Of a stretch of 7,472 nt of DNA, positions 1 through 7,266 are shown piece after piece (position 1 is the first letter of the stretch; every line of letters begins with the position of its first letter). The DNA comes from CAYVBJ01 sp964415185 (lineage in GTDB: Bacteria; Bacteroidota; Rhodothermia; Balneolales; Balneolaceae). A program made the translations under genes and the position numbers. Location of the stretch: assembly GCA_964415185.1 (NCBI GenBank), contig CAYPZI010000139.1, forward strand, positions 1 to 7,472, given 5' to 3'. Under the pieces are notes generated by a model. The model saw only the letters and a program-made list of their open reading frames with translations. It did no database searches and had not been told where the DNA came from.

Positions 1-1614
1 TCAAAATATCTTCGTGAGCTGAGCATTCCTATATCTGAAAGTTATTGTAAGAAACGGATCGCCTCTCACCCGGACTATCCTTCCCTGTTGGCGGTAGCCG
101 ATACGCTGCAATTGTTCGGTATTCCCCACACCGTGGCACGTATAGACAAAAAGAACCCTGAAGGTTTTCCTTTGCCGTCCCTGTTGCACCTCGAGACGAT
201 GGGCGGCGTCCTGTTTCCTGTATATAATAAACGGGATCTGGATGAGGCAGGAGAAAAACTGGCTCACTGGAGCGGTGTCATGATCAAAGCGGAGCCGGTT
301 ACAGAGATTACTGACAAAGAAAATTCAAAAGCCCTCGATGAAGAGAAACGGTTTAAAATTCTTGCTTCTTTTTTATTACTCGCTGTGGCAGGGCTGGTTA
401 CGATTCCGTTGTTACTGTCATTTACCTGGAGGCAACTGTTTTTACTTACTACGGCAGTGGCCGGTGTTCTGACCGGTTACTTCCTGTTTGCAAAAGACCT
501 TGGCATCACCTACCGCGCCGTGGAAAGCTTCTGCAACGCCGGAACAGGTGTGGGCTGCGGAAAGGTTCTGCAATCTGAAGAGGGAAAACTGTTTGGGTTT
601 ATTACCTTTTCTGATTTGACACTGGGCTACTTTGCCGCCCAGCTTGTTGCAATGGGATTATTTGTACCTCTTTGGGGAGGAATCGGACTTCTTGAGGTAC
701 TTGGCTGGCTGAGCATACTGGCCGTGCCGATAATCGGCTACTCCCTCTGGCTGCAGGCGGTAAAAATTAAGGAGTGGTGTCGGCTCTGCCTGGTGGTGAG
801 TGGAATCCTGGCCGTTCAGGCATTCATATTTGGCTACCTATTCTATTCCGGATGGATCAATCTGATGGCATTTGTTCTCCCGGAAGCAGTCATTACGCTT
901 CTACTATTAGGGTTGGCGGGCTCCTCACTTCTTCTTTTAAAACAAACCATACAGCAGAAAAACCGGGCTGTGCAAAATGAGATGGCCGCTGTTCGCCTGA
1001 AAAATTCCCCTGAAGTATTTACAAGCCTGCTTTTCAGGCAGCGGCAGGTGGACACAACACCTTTTGAGAATGACTTTCTGATCGGCAGCCCGGATGCCCC
1101 CGTCAAACTCACCATGGCGGTAAATCTCTATTGCGGGCCATGCAAAAACGAACTTGAGAAAGCAAAAGAACTGCTTGCAATCTATCCCAGCCAAGTCAGC
1201 CTCTCCCTGCGGTTTCTTAAAAGTGGAGATGACGGTAAAACCAGTGGTCTGTTGTTGGAAAACTGGCTAGACTCTTTGAAGCAGCGAAACAACGGACTAC
1301 CGGACGGACAGGCACTGATTGATGCATGGTATGAGGTCATGGATGCTGATAAGTTTGCAGCAACTTATCCTACAAATGGTGTGGTTTCAGATACAGATGT
1401 AGAGGCGTATCTACAAGGTCATTACGGCTGGGTAAAGAACGCCGGGATCACAAAAACCCCGACAACTTTTATGAATGGATATGAACTGCCATCCGCCTAC
1501 CGGGTGAGGGATTTGTTTTCATTAATTCCCGGGTTAATAGACATTTTCATTGATCAGAAACAAAATAGCAAAGTAAAAGAAAACATCGATGACGCAAAAA
1601 TTTCAATGAAGTAA
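1..1614 (+). CDS. VKOR-thioredoxin fusion protein with C39-like N-terminal domain (5' truncated)
   Basis: The frame is open from base 1 and lacks a plausible start, so the gene begins upstream; the TTG at 88 falls inside the conserved HPDYPSLL motif and is an internal Leu. Of 537 visible residues, about 1-90 form a C39-like domain (HPDYPSLL at 23-30). About 120-313 form a multi-helix VKOR domain with the full expected set: Cys178 and Cys186 (C-x7-C), Ser192, and CxxC Cys260-Cys263. About 355-510 form a thioredoxin-like domain with CGPC (Cys378, Cys381) and a cis-Pro motif TPTT (Pro487). In known VKOR-thioredoxin fusions the Trx domain takes electrons from substrate thiols and the VKOR domain passes them to membrane quinone, giving net disulfide formation. 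Being next to six-Cys and four-Cys exported peptides suggests that these are its substrates (inference). The C39-like domain shows no His at the usual active-site position (GGVLFPVYN, 68-76), so it is probably not a peptidase; the Cys region is outside the window. The gene ends 88 bases before the first precursor gene. Confidence 0.9.
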   Translation, partial: SKYLRELSIPISESYCKKRIASHPDYPSLLAVADTLQLFGIPHTVARIDKKNPEGFPLPSLLHLETMGGVLFPVYNKRDLDEAGEKLAHWSGVMIKAEPVTEITDKENSKALDEEKRFKILASFLLLAVAGLVTIPLLLSFTWRQLFLLTTAVAGVLTGYFLFAKDLGITYRAVESFCNAGTGVGCGKVLQSEEGKLFGFITFSDLTLGYFAAQLVAMGLFVPLWGGIGLLEVLGWLSILAVPIIGYSLWLQAVKIKEWCRLCLVVSGILAVQAFIFGYLFYSGWINLMAFVLPEAVITLLLLGLAGSSLLLLKQTIQQKNRAVQNEMAAVRLKNSPEVFTSLLFRQRQVDTTPFENDFLIGSPDAPVKLTMAVNLYCGPCKNELEKAKELLAIYPSQVSLSLRFLKSGDDGKTSGLLLENWLDSLKQRNNGLPDGQALIDAWYEVMDADKFAATYPTNGVVSDTDVEAYLQGHYGWVKNAGITKTPTTFMNGYELPSAYRVRDLFSLIPGLIDIFIDQKQNSKVKENIDDAKISMK

Positions 1615-1619
1615 ACGAA

Positions 1620-1681
1620 TGTTTGAGCGATCAAACAGAGGGTAAGTTACTACCCGTACCCAGCTGAACAGCGAAACGGGT
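1620..1681 (+). promoter_or_regulatory. Structured leader element, copy 1, upstream of the first precursor gene
   Basis: This starts with a perfect dyad TGTTTGA (1620-1626), centre GCGA, TCAAACA (1631-1637), followed by GAGG. After a 9-nt spacer comes TACCCGTACCC (1651-1661). ACCCGT (1652-1657) can pair with ACGGGT (1676-1681), and GGGT (1640-1643) can pair with ACCC (1658-1661). The two pairings interleave and would make an H-type pseudoknot with no gap between the stems. An alternative is a plain hairpin with an inner GCT/AGC stem (1663-1672). The right arm runs into TTTT (1681-1684), so an attenuator or terminator is possible for this copy. The same architecture recurs at 7267-7332 before the second precursor. 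It could act as RNA (leader control) or the first dyad could be a protein operator; sequence alone does not decide. It ends 21 bases before the precursor start. Confidence 0.6.
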
Positions 1682-1692
1682 TTTAATTAAAC

Positions 1693-1696
1693 GAGG
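1693..1696 (+). promoter_or_regulatory. Shine-Dalgarno site of the first precursor gene
   Basis: GAGG lies 6 bases before the ATG at 1703 and supports that start. It stands out because the lipoprotein, transporter and HlyD genes show only A/T-rich sequence at the same position. Confidence 0.55.
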
Positions 1697-1702
1697 ATTA
1701 AT

Positions 1703-1927
1703 ATGCAAATTTTAAGTAGAAGTGAAATGAAAAATGTAAAAGGGGGTTGTTCCATAGAAACTAATTGGGAAGGTTGTGGTTCCGCCGCTGGGGTTATTAG
1801 TTGTTGGCACAATCTCTGCATGGATCCGAATGTAGTTCCGTGGAATCAAACAGCTGATTGCGTAGCAGAAGTTGCATCGACAAAACTTTATGTAGAGTCT
1901 ACATGCAATATTATGATAGCATTGTAG
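1703..1927 (+). CDS. Double-glycine leader precursor peptide, six cysteines
   Basis: This is a 74-residue precursor of a secreted peptide. Residues 1-15 form a short leader with LSRSEMKNVKGG ending in Gly14-Gly15, the signal that C39 peptidases cut behind. The predicted core is residues 16-74 with six cysteines (16, 25, 34, 39, 53, 68); the first three are spaced exactly nine residues apart. An even number of cysteines next to a VKOR-thioredoxin protein suggests up to three disulfide bonds (inference). The core has no obvious lanthipeptide Ser/Thr-rich design and no modification enzyme lies in the window. The start is supported by the GAGG at 1693 and by the second precursor, which shares the QILSRSEMK segment. 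The coding DNA is visibly A+T-richer than the transporter genes. The core resembles no family I recognise; bacteriocin, signalling peptide or another secreted effector are all possible. Leader identification is strong, activity unknown. Confidence 0.85.
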   Translation: MQILSRSEMKNVKGGCSIETNWEGCGSAAGVISCWHNLCMDPNVVPWNQTADCVAEVASTKLYVESTCNIMIAL

Positions 1928-2047
1928 ACATTATCTGAGAAGTTATGTTAGATATATCTTGTATATCTCCATAGGTTTCAATATCTAAATATCGTAGCTC
2001 ATATAGGTGTCCAAATACGTCTTGCAAAACGCAATTTTATAAAAATT

Positions 2048-3337
2048 ATGTTTAAATTTTTTTTAACTACTTTATTGTACCTGTTTATTTGTATCAGTTG
2101 TACCGATTCGGCAAGGGAGTATCTCGATAAAGAACAAGTAAATCAAAATGAGTGGACGGAACACATATCCATTATCAACGACATCCCTCCAAATATCCAG
2201 GAAGTTGAAAACCTAACCATTTTCCCGGGAGATTCGGAGCCTACACACACTATTGAACTTATCCCAGAGCAGGTTTTTGGAGAAGACGAGGAATCGAACT
2301 TATTTTGGATCCATAAGTCTGTTGAGGATGACAAGGGCAGATTAATTATTTGGGGCTTGGATTCAAATCATGGAAATAGTGTATTTGTATACAATGCGGA
2401 TGGTACCTATAGAACACAGTTGGGAAGGCAAGGCAGAGGGCCAGGTGAATATGGTAGTATCATCGATATATATGCAAAAACCGAAAGGGTATTCATATCA
2501 GATTTTACCAGTATGAGACTAAATGAGTATTCAACCTATGATTATTCTATTGAGCGCTCGATCAAATTCGAACAATGGAATATTTTTGATGGTCTCAGTT
2601 TTAAAAGAATGGTTATACCAAGAAATGATGGTAATTATTTTCTGGTTTTTTCTGACGAATCCCAAAAACTGGGGCAACTTGAAGTGATCTATAAGGTGAT
2701 GGATAGTGAAGGAAATAGTGTAAGTGCCAAGCCTATCGTTACACCGAGTGGATTTGCCATTGAAACCGAATCTAAATCGCAAATTCCTAAACCTTCGTTA
2801 CCCCTGGAGTTTATGGGTAGCACAGTGACAGATTTGTCAAAAGATGACGTCTTATATGCTGCCTCTACCAACGAGTTTTTGGTGAAAAAATTCGATGCTC
2901 ACGGGGTCTATCAATCCGCTTTTTATTACCCTGTTGCGGGTCCTGCATTTGACCTGGAAAAGTATCTAAAAGATAAACCATTCGCTCCAAATGCACGTCA
3001 GATAAGGAGCACGATTAATGACATGAATGAGAAACTTCCGAAAACCTTCCCAATCATTAATCAGGTGATAGCAGATGATGAAAACAGGATTTGGGTGCCC
3101 ATCCCTGCGGGTCCCGAACGTGAAAGTTATGAATGGTGGGTACTGAGAGAATCAGGAGAGCTTGTCGCAAAGTTATTGCTGCCTCGTATTCAACAAATAT
3201 ATGACATAAAAAACGGGTATTTATACGCCAGAAAAGACAATGGAAAAGAATACGGGTATTTATACAGCGGTGATGGAGGTGATGAAGCAGATGCCGAATA
3301 TGTTGTTAAGTACCGGATGGAATGGACAAAGAGATAA
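2048..3337 (+). CDS. 6-bladed beta-propeller lipoprotein
   Basis: This encodes 429 residues. Residues 1-17 are a hydrophobic signal peptide and ICIS-Cys18 is an acceptable lipobox, so a lipid-anchored envelope protein is predicted. The body has propeller-type repeats: VFVYNADGTY (112-121) followed by the GRGPGEY motif (129-135), an NHL-like DDENRIWV (343-350), and further Asp/Gly-rich turn-strand units. This matches the 6-bladed beta-propeller family common in Bacteroidota and relatives (DUF5128-like, from memory). No catalytic residues are recognisable; such proteins are usually thought to bind ligands or partners. It sits between a precursor gene and the exporter, so it may be an immunity, reception or capture protein, but it may also be an unrelated neighbour. 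The start is the first ATG of a good signal peptide; no Shine-Dalgarno is present, and AAAAATT directly precedes the ATG. The DNA is A+T-richer than the flanking VKOR and ABC genes. Confidence 0.8.
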   Translation: MFKFFLTTLLYLFICISCTDSAREYLDKEQVNQNEWTEHISIINDIPPNIQEVENLTIFPGDSEPTHTIELIPEQVFGEDEESNLFWIHKSVEDDKGRLIIWGLDSNHGNSVFVYNADGTYRTQLGRQGRGPGEYGSIIDIYAKTERVFISDFTSMRLNEYSTYDYSIERSIKFEQWNIFDGLSFKRMVIPRNDGNYFLVFSDESQKLGQLEVIYKVMDSEGNSVSAKPIVTPSGFAIETESKSQIPKPSLPLEFMGSTVTDLSKDDVLYAASTNEFLVKKFDAHGVYQSAFYYPVAGPAFDLEKYLKDKPFAPNARQIRSTINDMNEKLPKTFPIINQVIADDENRIWVPIPAGPERESYEWWVLRESGELVAKLLLPRIQQIYDIKNGYLYARKDNGKEYGYLYSGDGGDEADAEYVVKYRMEWTKR

Positions 3338-3453
3338 TGAGCATGTTTCTCGTTAACTTATATTCAAACCTTCCAGCATTAGTTTAATGAATCTATTGAC
3401 ACAATTTTGGACGTGCAAAAAAGGAAAACATTAACATAGAAGCATAATTGTAT

Positions 3454-5643
3454 ATGAAAAAATTCCCTCTCTACCGCCAATACGACCAGATGGACTGCGG
3501 CCCCACCTGCCTGCGCATGATCGCCAAAAACTACGGACGGCGTTACTCGATGGACAGCCTGCGCAAAAAAAGCGGCATTAACCGGGAGGGGGTTTCGCTG
3601 CTCGGTATCAGCGAAGCGGCCGAGGAGATCGGCTTTCGTACGGTGGGGGCAAAACTGACCTGGGAGCAGCTCAAAAAGGAGGCGGCACTGCCATGTGTGA
3701 TCTATTGGAACCAGGTTCATTTTGTGGTAGTGTACAAGATCAAGGGCGATAAAGTTTATATAGCCGATCCGGCGAGGGGGAAGGTAACCTACCAAAAAGA
3801 GGAGTTTCTGCAGCGCTGGCTGACCAACCGCAATAATGGCCGGCCGACAGGCATTGCCCTGTTGCTGCATACCACCCCTGCGTTTTTTGAAGAGGAAGGA
3901 GAAGAAGGAAACCGGCTGAGTTTCGGTATCCTGCTGCGGTACATCCTCCCCTACAAGAATTTGCTGTTTCAGCTTGCTTTGGGCCTGCTGGCCGGAAGTA
4001 TCCTGCAGCTTATCTTCCCGTTTTTGACCCAGGCGGTGGTCGATATCGGCATCCAGAACCGGGATGTCAACTTCATCTACCTCATCCTGATGGCGCAGCT
4101 TATGCTCTTTTTCGGCCGCACCGTAGTGGAGTTCATCCGCTCGTGGATCCTCCTGCATATGAGCACCCGTATTAACATCTCCATCCTGTCGGATTTCCTG
4201 ATCAAGCTGATGAAGCTGCCCATGGGGTTTTTCGACACCAAAATGGTGGGCGACATCATGCAGCGGATGGGCGACCATGCCCGCATCCAGAGTTTTTTGA
4301 CGAACCAGTCGCTGAGCACCCTTTTTTCATTTGTGAACCTGCTGGTCTTCTCGGCAGTGCTGGCGTATTACCACATGATGATCTTTACGGTCTTTATTGT
4401 GGCAAGTGTACTTTACGTGGGATGGATCATCCTGTTTTTGAAAAAACGGAGGGAGCTGGACCACCGCCGCTTCGGGATCTCCTCCAGCAACCAAAGCACG
4501 GTGGTTCAGCTCATACAGGGAATGCAGGAGATCAAGCTGAACAACTGCGAAAAGCAGAAACGCTGGGAATGGGAACACCTGCAGGCCCGCCTTTTCCGCT
4601 ATCAGGTCAAAAACCTTGCCCTGGAACAGTACCAGCAGGGCGGGGCGTTTTTTATCAACGAGGGGAAGAATATCGGTATTACCTTTATTTCGGCCATTGC
4701 CGTGGTCAACGGACAGCTCACCCTGGGCGCCATGCTGGCTATCCAGTATATCATTGGACAGCTCAACAGCCCGGTGCAGCAGCTCATCGGGTTTGTCCAG
4801 TCCACCCAGGATGCACTCATTAGTATGGAGCGTTTGAACGAGGTACATGAGAAGGAAGATGAAGAGCCGGCCGAAAAGATGTACACCTACCGGCTGCCGC
4901 AGAGAAAAGATATTACGATTAATAACCTTCATTTTACGTATCCGGGGGCCGGCAATGAACCGGTACTGAGAGATATCAACCTGGACATTCCCGAAGGAAA
5001 AGTCACCGCGGTCGTGGGCATGAGCGGCAGCGGCAAAACCACACTGCTCAAACTGCTGTTAAAGTTCTACCCGCCGGATAAAGGCGATATCCGGATCGGC
5101 GAGAGTAATTTTGCCAACCTGAGCCCGCGGGTGTGGAGAGGCCGGTGCGGGGTGGTGATGCAGGACGGGTATATTTTTTCCGACAGCATAGCCAGGAACA
5201 TCGCCGTGGGAGACGAGCTGCCCGACATTCAAAAACTGGAACAAGCGGTAAATGTGGCCAACATCCGTTGCTTTATTGAGTCTCTTCCGCTCGGGTTCAA
5301 TACCAAAATCGGCGCCGAGGGCAACGGCATCAGCCAGGGCCAGCGGCAGAGGATCCTGATTGCCCGCGCCGTTTACAAAGACCCTGAGTTTCTCTTTTTT
5401 GATGAGGCCACCAACGCCCTGGATGCCAATAACGAGCGAGCGATTATGGAGAATATGGACAAATTTTTTTGCGGCCGTACGGTAGTGGTTGTTGCCCACC
5501 GCCTAAGTACGGTCAAAAACGCTGAGAACATCGTGGTACTTGATGAAGGTCGCATTATCGAACAGGGCACCCATATCAAGCTCAGCCAAAAAGATGGGGC
5601 CTATTTTGAATTGGTGAAGAATCAACTTGAACTGGGAACGTGA
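3454..5643 (+). CDS. C39 peptidase-containing ABC transporter (PCAT) for double-glycine peptides
   Basis: This encodes 729 residues, the usual length for a peptidase-containing exporter. It is predicted to cleave the leader after GG in the cytoplasm and export the core with ATP. The N-terminal C39 domain (about 1-140) has the full catalytic set: Gln9, Cys15 in DCGPTC, His89 in VHFVVV, Asp105 in IADPARGK. The membrane domain covers about 165-450 with several hydrophobic helices. The ATPase domain has Walker A GMSGSGKTT (522-530), Q-loop Gln570, signature ISQGQ (626-630), Walker B FFDE (Asp650, Glu651) and H-loop His682. The signature has Gln in place of the second residue of SGG, seen in other Bacteroidota exporters as I recall. 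The ATG at 3454 is chosen over the in-frame TTG at 3448 because it places the DCGP motif at the normal distance. No clear Shine-Dalgarno precedes it. Its likely cargo is the two cysteine-rich precursors in the window. Confidence 0.95.
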   Translation: MKKFPLYRQYDQMDCGPTCLRMIAKNYGRRYSMDSLRKKSGINREGVSLLGISEAAEEIGFRTVGAKLTWEQLKKEAALPCVIYWNQVHFVVVYKIKGDKVYIADPARGKVTYQKEEFLQRWLTNRNNGRPTGIALLLHTTPAFFEEEGEEGNRLSFGILLRYILPYKNLLFQLALGLLAGSILQLIFPFLTQAVVDIGIQNRDVNFIYLILMAQLMLFFGRTVVEFIRSWILLHMSTRINISILSDFLIKLMKLPMGFFDTKMVGDIMQRMGDHARIQSFLTNQSLSTLFSFVNLLVFSAVLAYYHMMIFTVFIVASVLYVGWIILFLKKRRELDHRRFGISSSNQSTVVQLIQGMQEIKLNNCEKQKRWEWEHLQARLFRYQVKNLALEQYQQGGAFFINEGKNIGITFISAIAVVNGQLTLGAMLAIQYIIGQLNSPVQQLIGFVQSTQDALISMERLNEVHEKEDEEPAEKMYTYRLPQRKDITINNLHFTYPGAGNEPVLRDINLDIPEGKVTAVVGMSGSGKTTLLKLLLKFYPPDKGDIRIGESNFANLSPRVWRGRCGVVMQDGYIFSDSIARNIAVGDELPDIQKLEQAVNVANIRCFIESLPLGFNTKIGAEGNGISQGQRQRILIARAVYKDPEFLFFDEATNALDANNERAIMENMDKFFCGRTVVVVAHRLSTVKNAENIVVLDEGRIIEQGTHIKLSQKDGAYFELVKNQLELGT

Positions 5644-5651
5644 TGGGAATG

Positions 5652-5853
5652 AAAAGTGAAAAGGAAAGTCCCCTCTTGAGAGGGGAAAAGTTAGTCAGGA
5701 ACACGACTTGTCGTGATTCATGACTGACGAGGGGTGTGTTTGACGAGGAGGCACTGCCCCGGATCAGGGCAGTACACACCCCTGATCAAATCGCTGAACG
5801 CTCTTTGATCTGTCCCCTCTCAAGAGGGGATTTCCTTCTCGCTTTCCACTTTT
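5652..5853. repeat. Palindromic REP/MITE-like element between transporter and adaptor genes
   Basis: This is a 202-bp non-coding block made almost wholly of nested inverted repeats. The palindromic TCCCCTCT-TG-AGAGGGGA (5669-5686) is an exact reverse complement of 5813-5830. Outside these, AAAAGTG (5652-5658) faces CACTTTT (5847-5853), and the segments between are related with a 7-nt length difference. Inside are three more hairpins: CACGAC/GTCGTG with outer AGTCA/TGACT (5693-5725); AGGGGTGTGT/ACACACCCCT (5730-5739 with 5774-5783) enclosing ACTGCCC/GGGCAGT (5753-5759 with 5767-5773); and GATCAAA/TTTGATC (5784-5790 with 5804-5810). I see no transposase and no clear target-site duplication. It occupies nearly the whole gap between two genes whose products normally work as a pair, so it could change mRNA stability or the transporter-to-adaptor ratio (inference). 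Whether it is multicopy cannot be seen from this window. Confidence 0.75.
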
Positions 5854-5865
5854 TATTTAAAAATT

Positions 5866-7194
5866 ATGCCACAAAACAACAATCACATACCAACAAAACC
5901 CGAAACACTTAAAAACCCGTTTCCCGAACTGGATGTTCGCAGTGAGGACGTGCAGGAGATCATCGGCCGGCCGCCGCATGGGCTGGTCCGCTGGGGTATT
6001 ACGGGGTTTTTCGGGGTACTGGCTCTGGTTTTGGTTGCGTCTTCCGTGATCCGCTATCCGGAGGTGGTCCGGGCGCCGTTATTAATCACGGCTATCGATG
6101 CTCCCAAAACACTGGAAGGGCGCACTGGCGGGAAGCTTGTCAGGCTGCTGGCCGACAATAACGAACAGGTTGAAAAGGGACAGGTGCTTGCCTGGATGGA
6201 AAGCACAGCCGGCCACGGGCAGGTGCTCCGGTTATCTTCGGAAATTGACACTGTAAGAAGCCGGGTTTTAGAGGGTGAAGCAGAAAGTATTGGCAGCCTG
6301 GAGCTGGCGCCATTCGCGGAGCTGGGTGAGGTTCAGCCTGCCTTCCAGGTGTTTGAACAGGCATGGAGGGAATATGTGTCGTATCTGCCCGGGGGCTTTT
6401 ATCCCAAGCAGAGGAAAATCCTGCACCAGGAAATGGCCTATACAGGGCAATTGCTTGAAAACCTTTACGAACAAAAAAAGATCCGGCAGGCGGACTACGA
6501 GCTGGCCCGGCGTGAATACGAGATCCAGAGGCAGCTGGCCGACCGCGAATACCTTGCCCCCATAGAAATTGTCAGGGCTGAACGGGAACTCTCGGCGCGG
6601 CGACTGCCGCTGCAGCAGACCGAGGCGGCCATCATTAACAACCGGGCATCCCAAATGGCACAGCAAAAAGAGCTCATGCAAATTGACCGCCGGAAAGAAG
6701 AGCAGAAGGCAGAGTTGCTGCAGGCCATTCATTCGCTAAGAAGTGCTATCGATGAATGGAAACAAACCTACCTGGTCACAGCCCCGTTTGAGGGAAGCCT
6801 TATTTATGCGGGAATTATCCAGGAAAACCAGACAATTACTGCCGGCCGGCCGCTCTTTTACCTGCACCCCAACGAGACCAGCTATTTCGGGGAACTGGCT
6901 CTTGCGCAAGCCTCATTCGGCAAGGTCAGTAAAGGCCAGCAAGTGCTGGTTCAGCTGAGCGGGTATCCGTATGCCGAATTCGGATCGGTGTACGGGCAGG
7001 TGGAATACATCTCGGAGATCCCCGTGCGTGACAGCCTGTTTTTTGCCCGCGTAGAATTTCCATCAGGGCTTGTTACCAACTACGGCAGGGAGATCCCGCC
7101 CCGCAACGGCATGACCGGCCAGGCAGAGATTATCACGCAGGACATGCGGCTGCTGCAAAGGGTTTACAATAATATTACAAAAGAGTTGAGGTGA
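5866..7194 (+). CDS. HlyD-family periplasmic adaptor (membrane fusion protein)
   Basis: This encodes 442 residues. It has a cytoplasmic N-terminus with VRSEDVQEIIGRPP (24-37), a motif typical of Bacteroidota HlyD proteins of peptide exporters, then one transmembrane helix at about 43-62. The first half of the lipoyl-like domain is at about 85-113 (GGKLVRLL...VEKGQVL). A long charged helical region at about 180-300 is predicted as the coiled-coil hairpin. The second lipoyl half is at about 304-335 (VTAPFEGSLIY...AGRPLFYL), followed by a beta-barrel and the conserved NGMTGQAEI (414-422). Its role is to link the inner-membrane ABC transporter to an outer-membrane TolC-like channel, which is not in the window. 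The ATG at 5866 is preceded by A/T-rich TTTAAAAATT, much like the lipoprotein gene start, with no Shine-Dalgarno. It is separated from the transporter gene by the palindromic element. Complete, with no lesions seen. Confidence 0.93.
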   Translation: MPQNNNHIPTKPETLKNPFPELDVRSEDVQEIIGRPPHGLVRWGITGFFGVLALVLVASSVIRYPEVVRAPLLITAIDAPKTLEGRTGGKLVRLLADNNEQVEKGQVLAWMESTAGHGQVLRLSSEIDTVRSRVLEGEAESIGSLELAPFAELGEVQPAFQVFEQAWREYVSYLPGGFYPKQRKILHQEMAYTGQLLENLYEQKKIRQADYELARREYEIQRQLADREYLAPIEIVRAERELSARRLPLQQTEAAIINNRASQMAQQKELMQIDRRKEEQKAELLQAIHSLRSAIDEWKQTYLVTAPFEGSLIYAGIIQENQTITAGRPLFYLHPNETSYFGELALAQASFGKVSKGQQVLVQLSGYPYAEFGSVYGQVEYISEIPVRDSLFFARVEFPSGLVTNYGREIPPRNGMTGQAEIITQDMRLLQRVYNNITKELR

Positions 7195-7266
7195 TTGCAG
7201 ATGCAGAGATGTAAGCAGAATAAATGATATGGAACGAATAAAGAAACAATGAAATGGCAAAATGAG

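Noticed and set aside
1620..1626. TGTTTG of the leader dyad as part of a Bacteroidota -7 promoter box (TAnnTTTG).
   Set aside because: The TA is missing in both copies and no matching -33 motif is present at the right distance.
1950..1968. Hairpin AGATATA-TCTTG-TATATCT after the first precursor gene as a terminator.
   Set aside because: The stem is almost only A-T pairs and is not followed by a T-tract; it is likely to arise by chance in A+T-rich DNA.
3396..3401. TTGACA before the transporter gene as a -35 promoter box.
   Set aside because: There is no acceptable -10 sequence at the usual spacing and this -35 form is not typical of the inferred group of bacteria, so a promoter cannot be supported.
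3448..3453. TTG at 3448 as the transporter start.
   Set aside because: The ATG two codons later is the more usual start and no ribosome site favours the TTG.
3379..4278. Long open frame on the minus strand opposite the transporter gene.
   Set aside because: It overlaps a gene with a full set of C39 and membrane-domain motifs, and its translation is rich in His and Gln with no domain character, as expected for an antisense shadow.
5643..5723. Small 26-codon open frame overlapping the end of the transporter gene (ATG at 5643).
   Set aside because: Most of it lies inside the palindromic element, whose inverted-repeat structure explains the sequence; the translation has no leader motif or recognisable feature.
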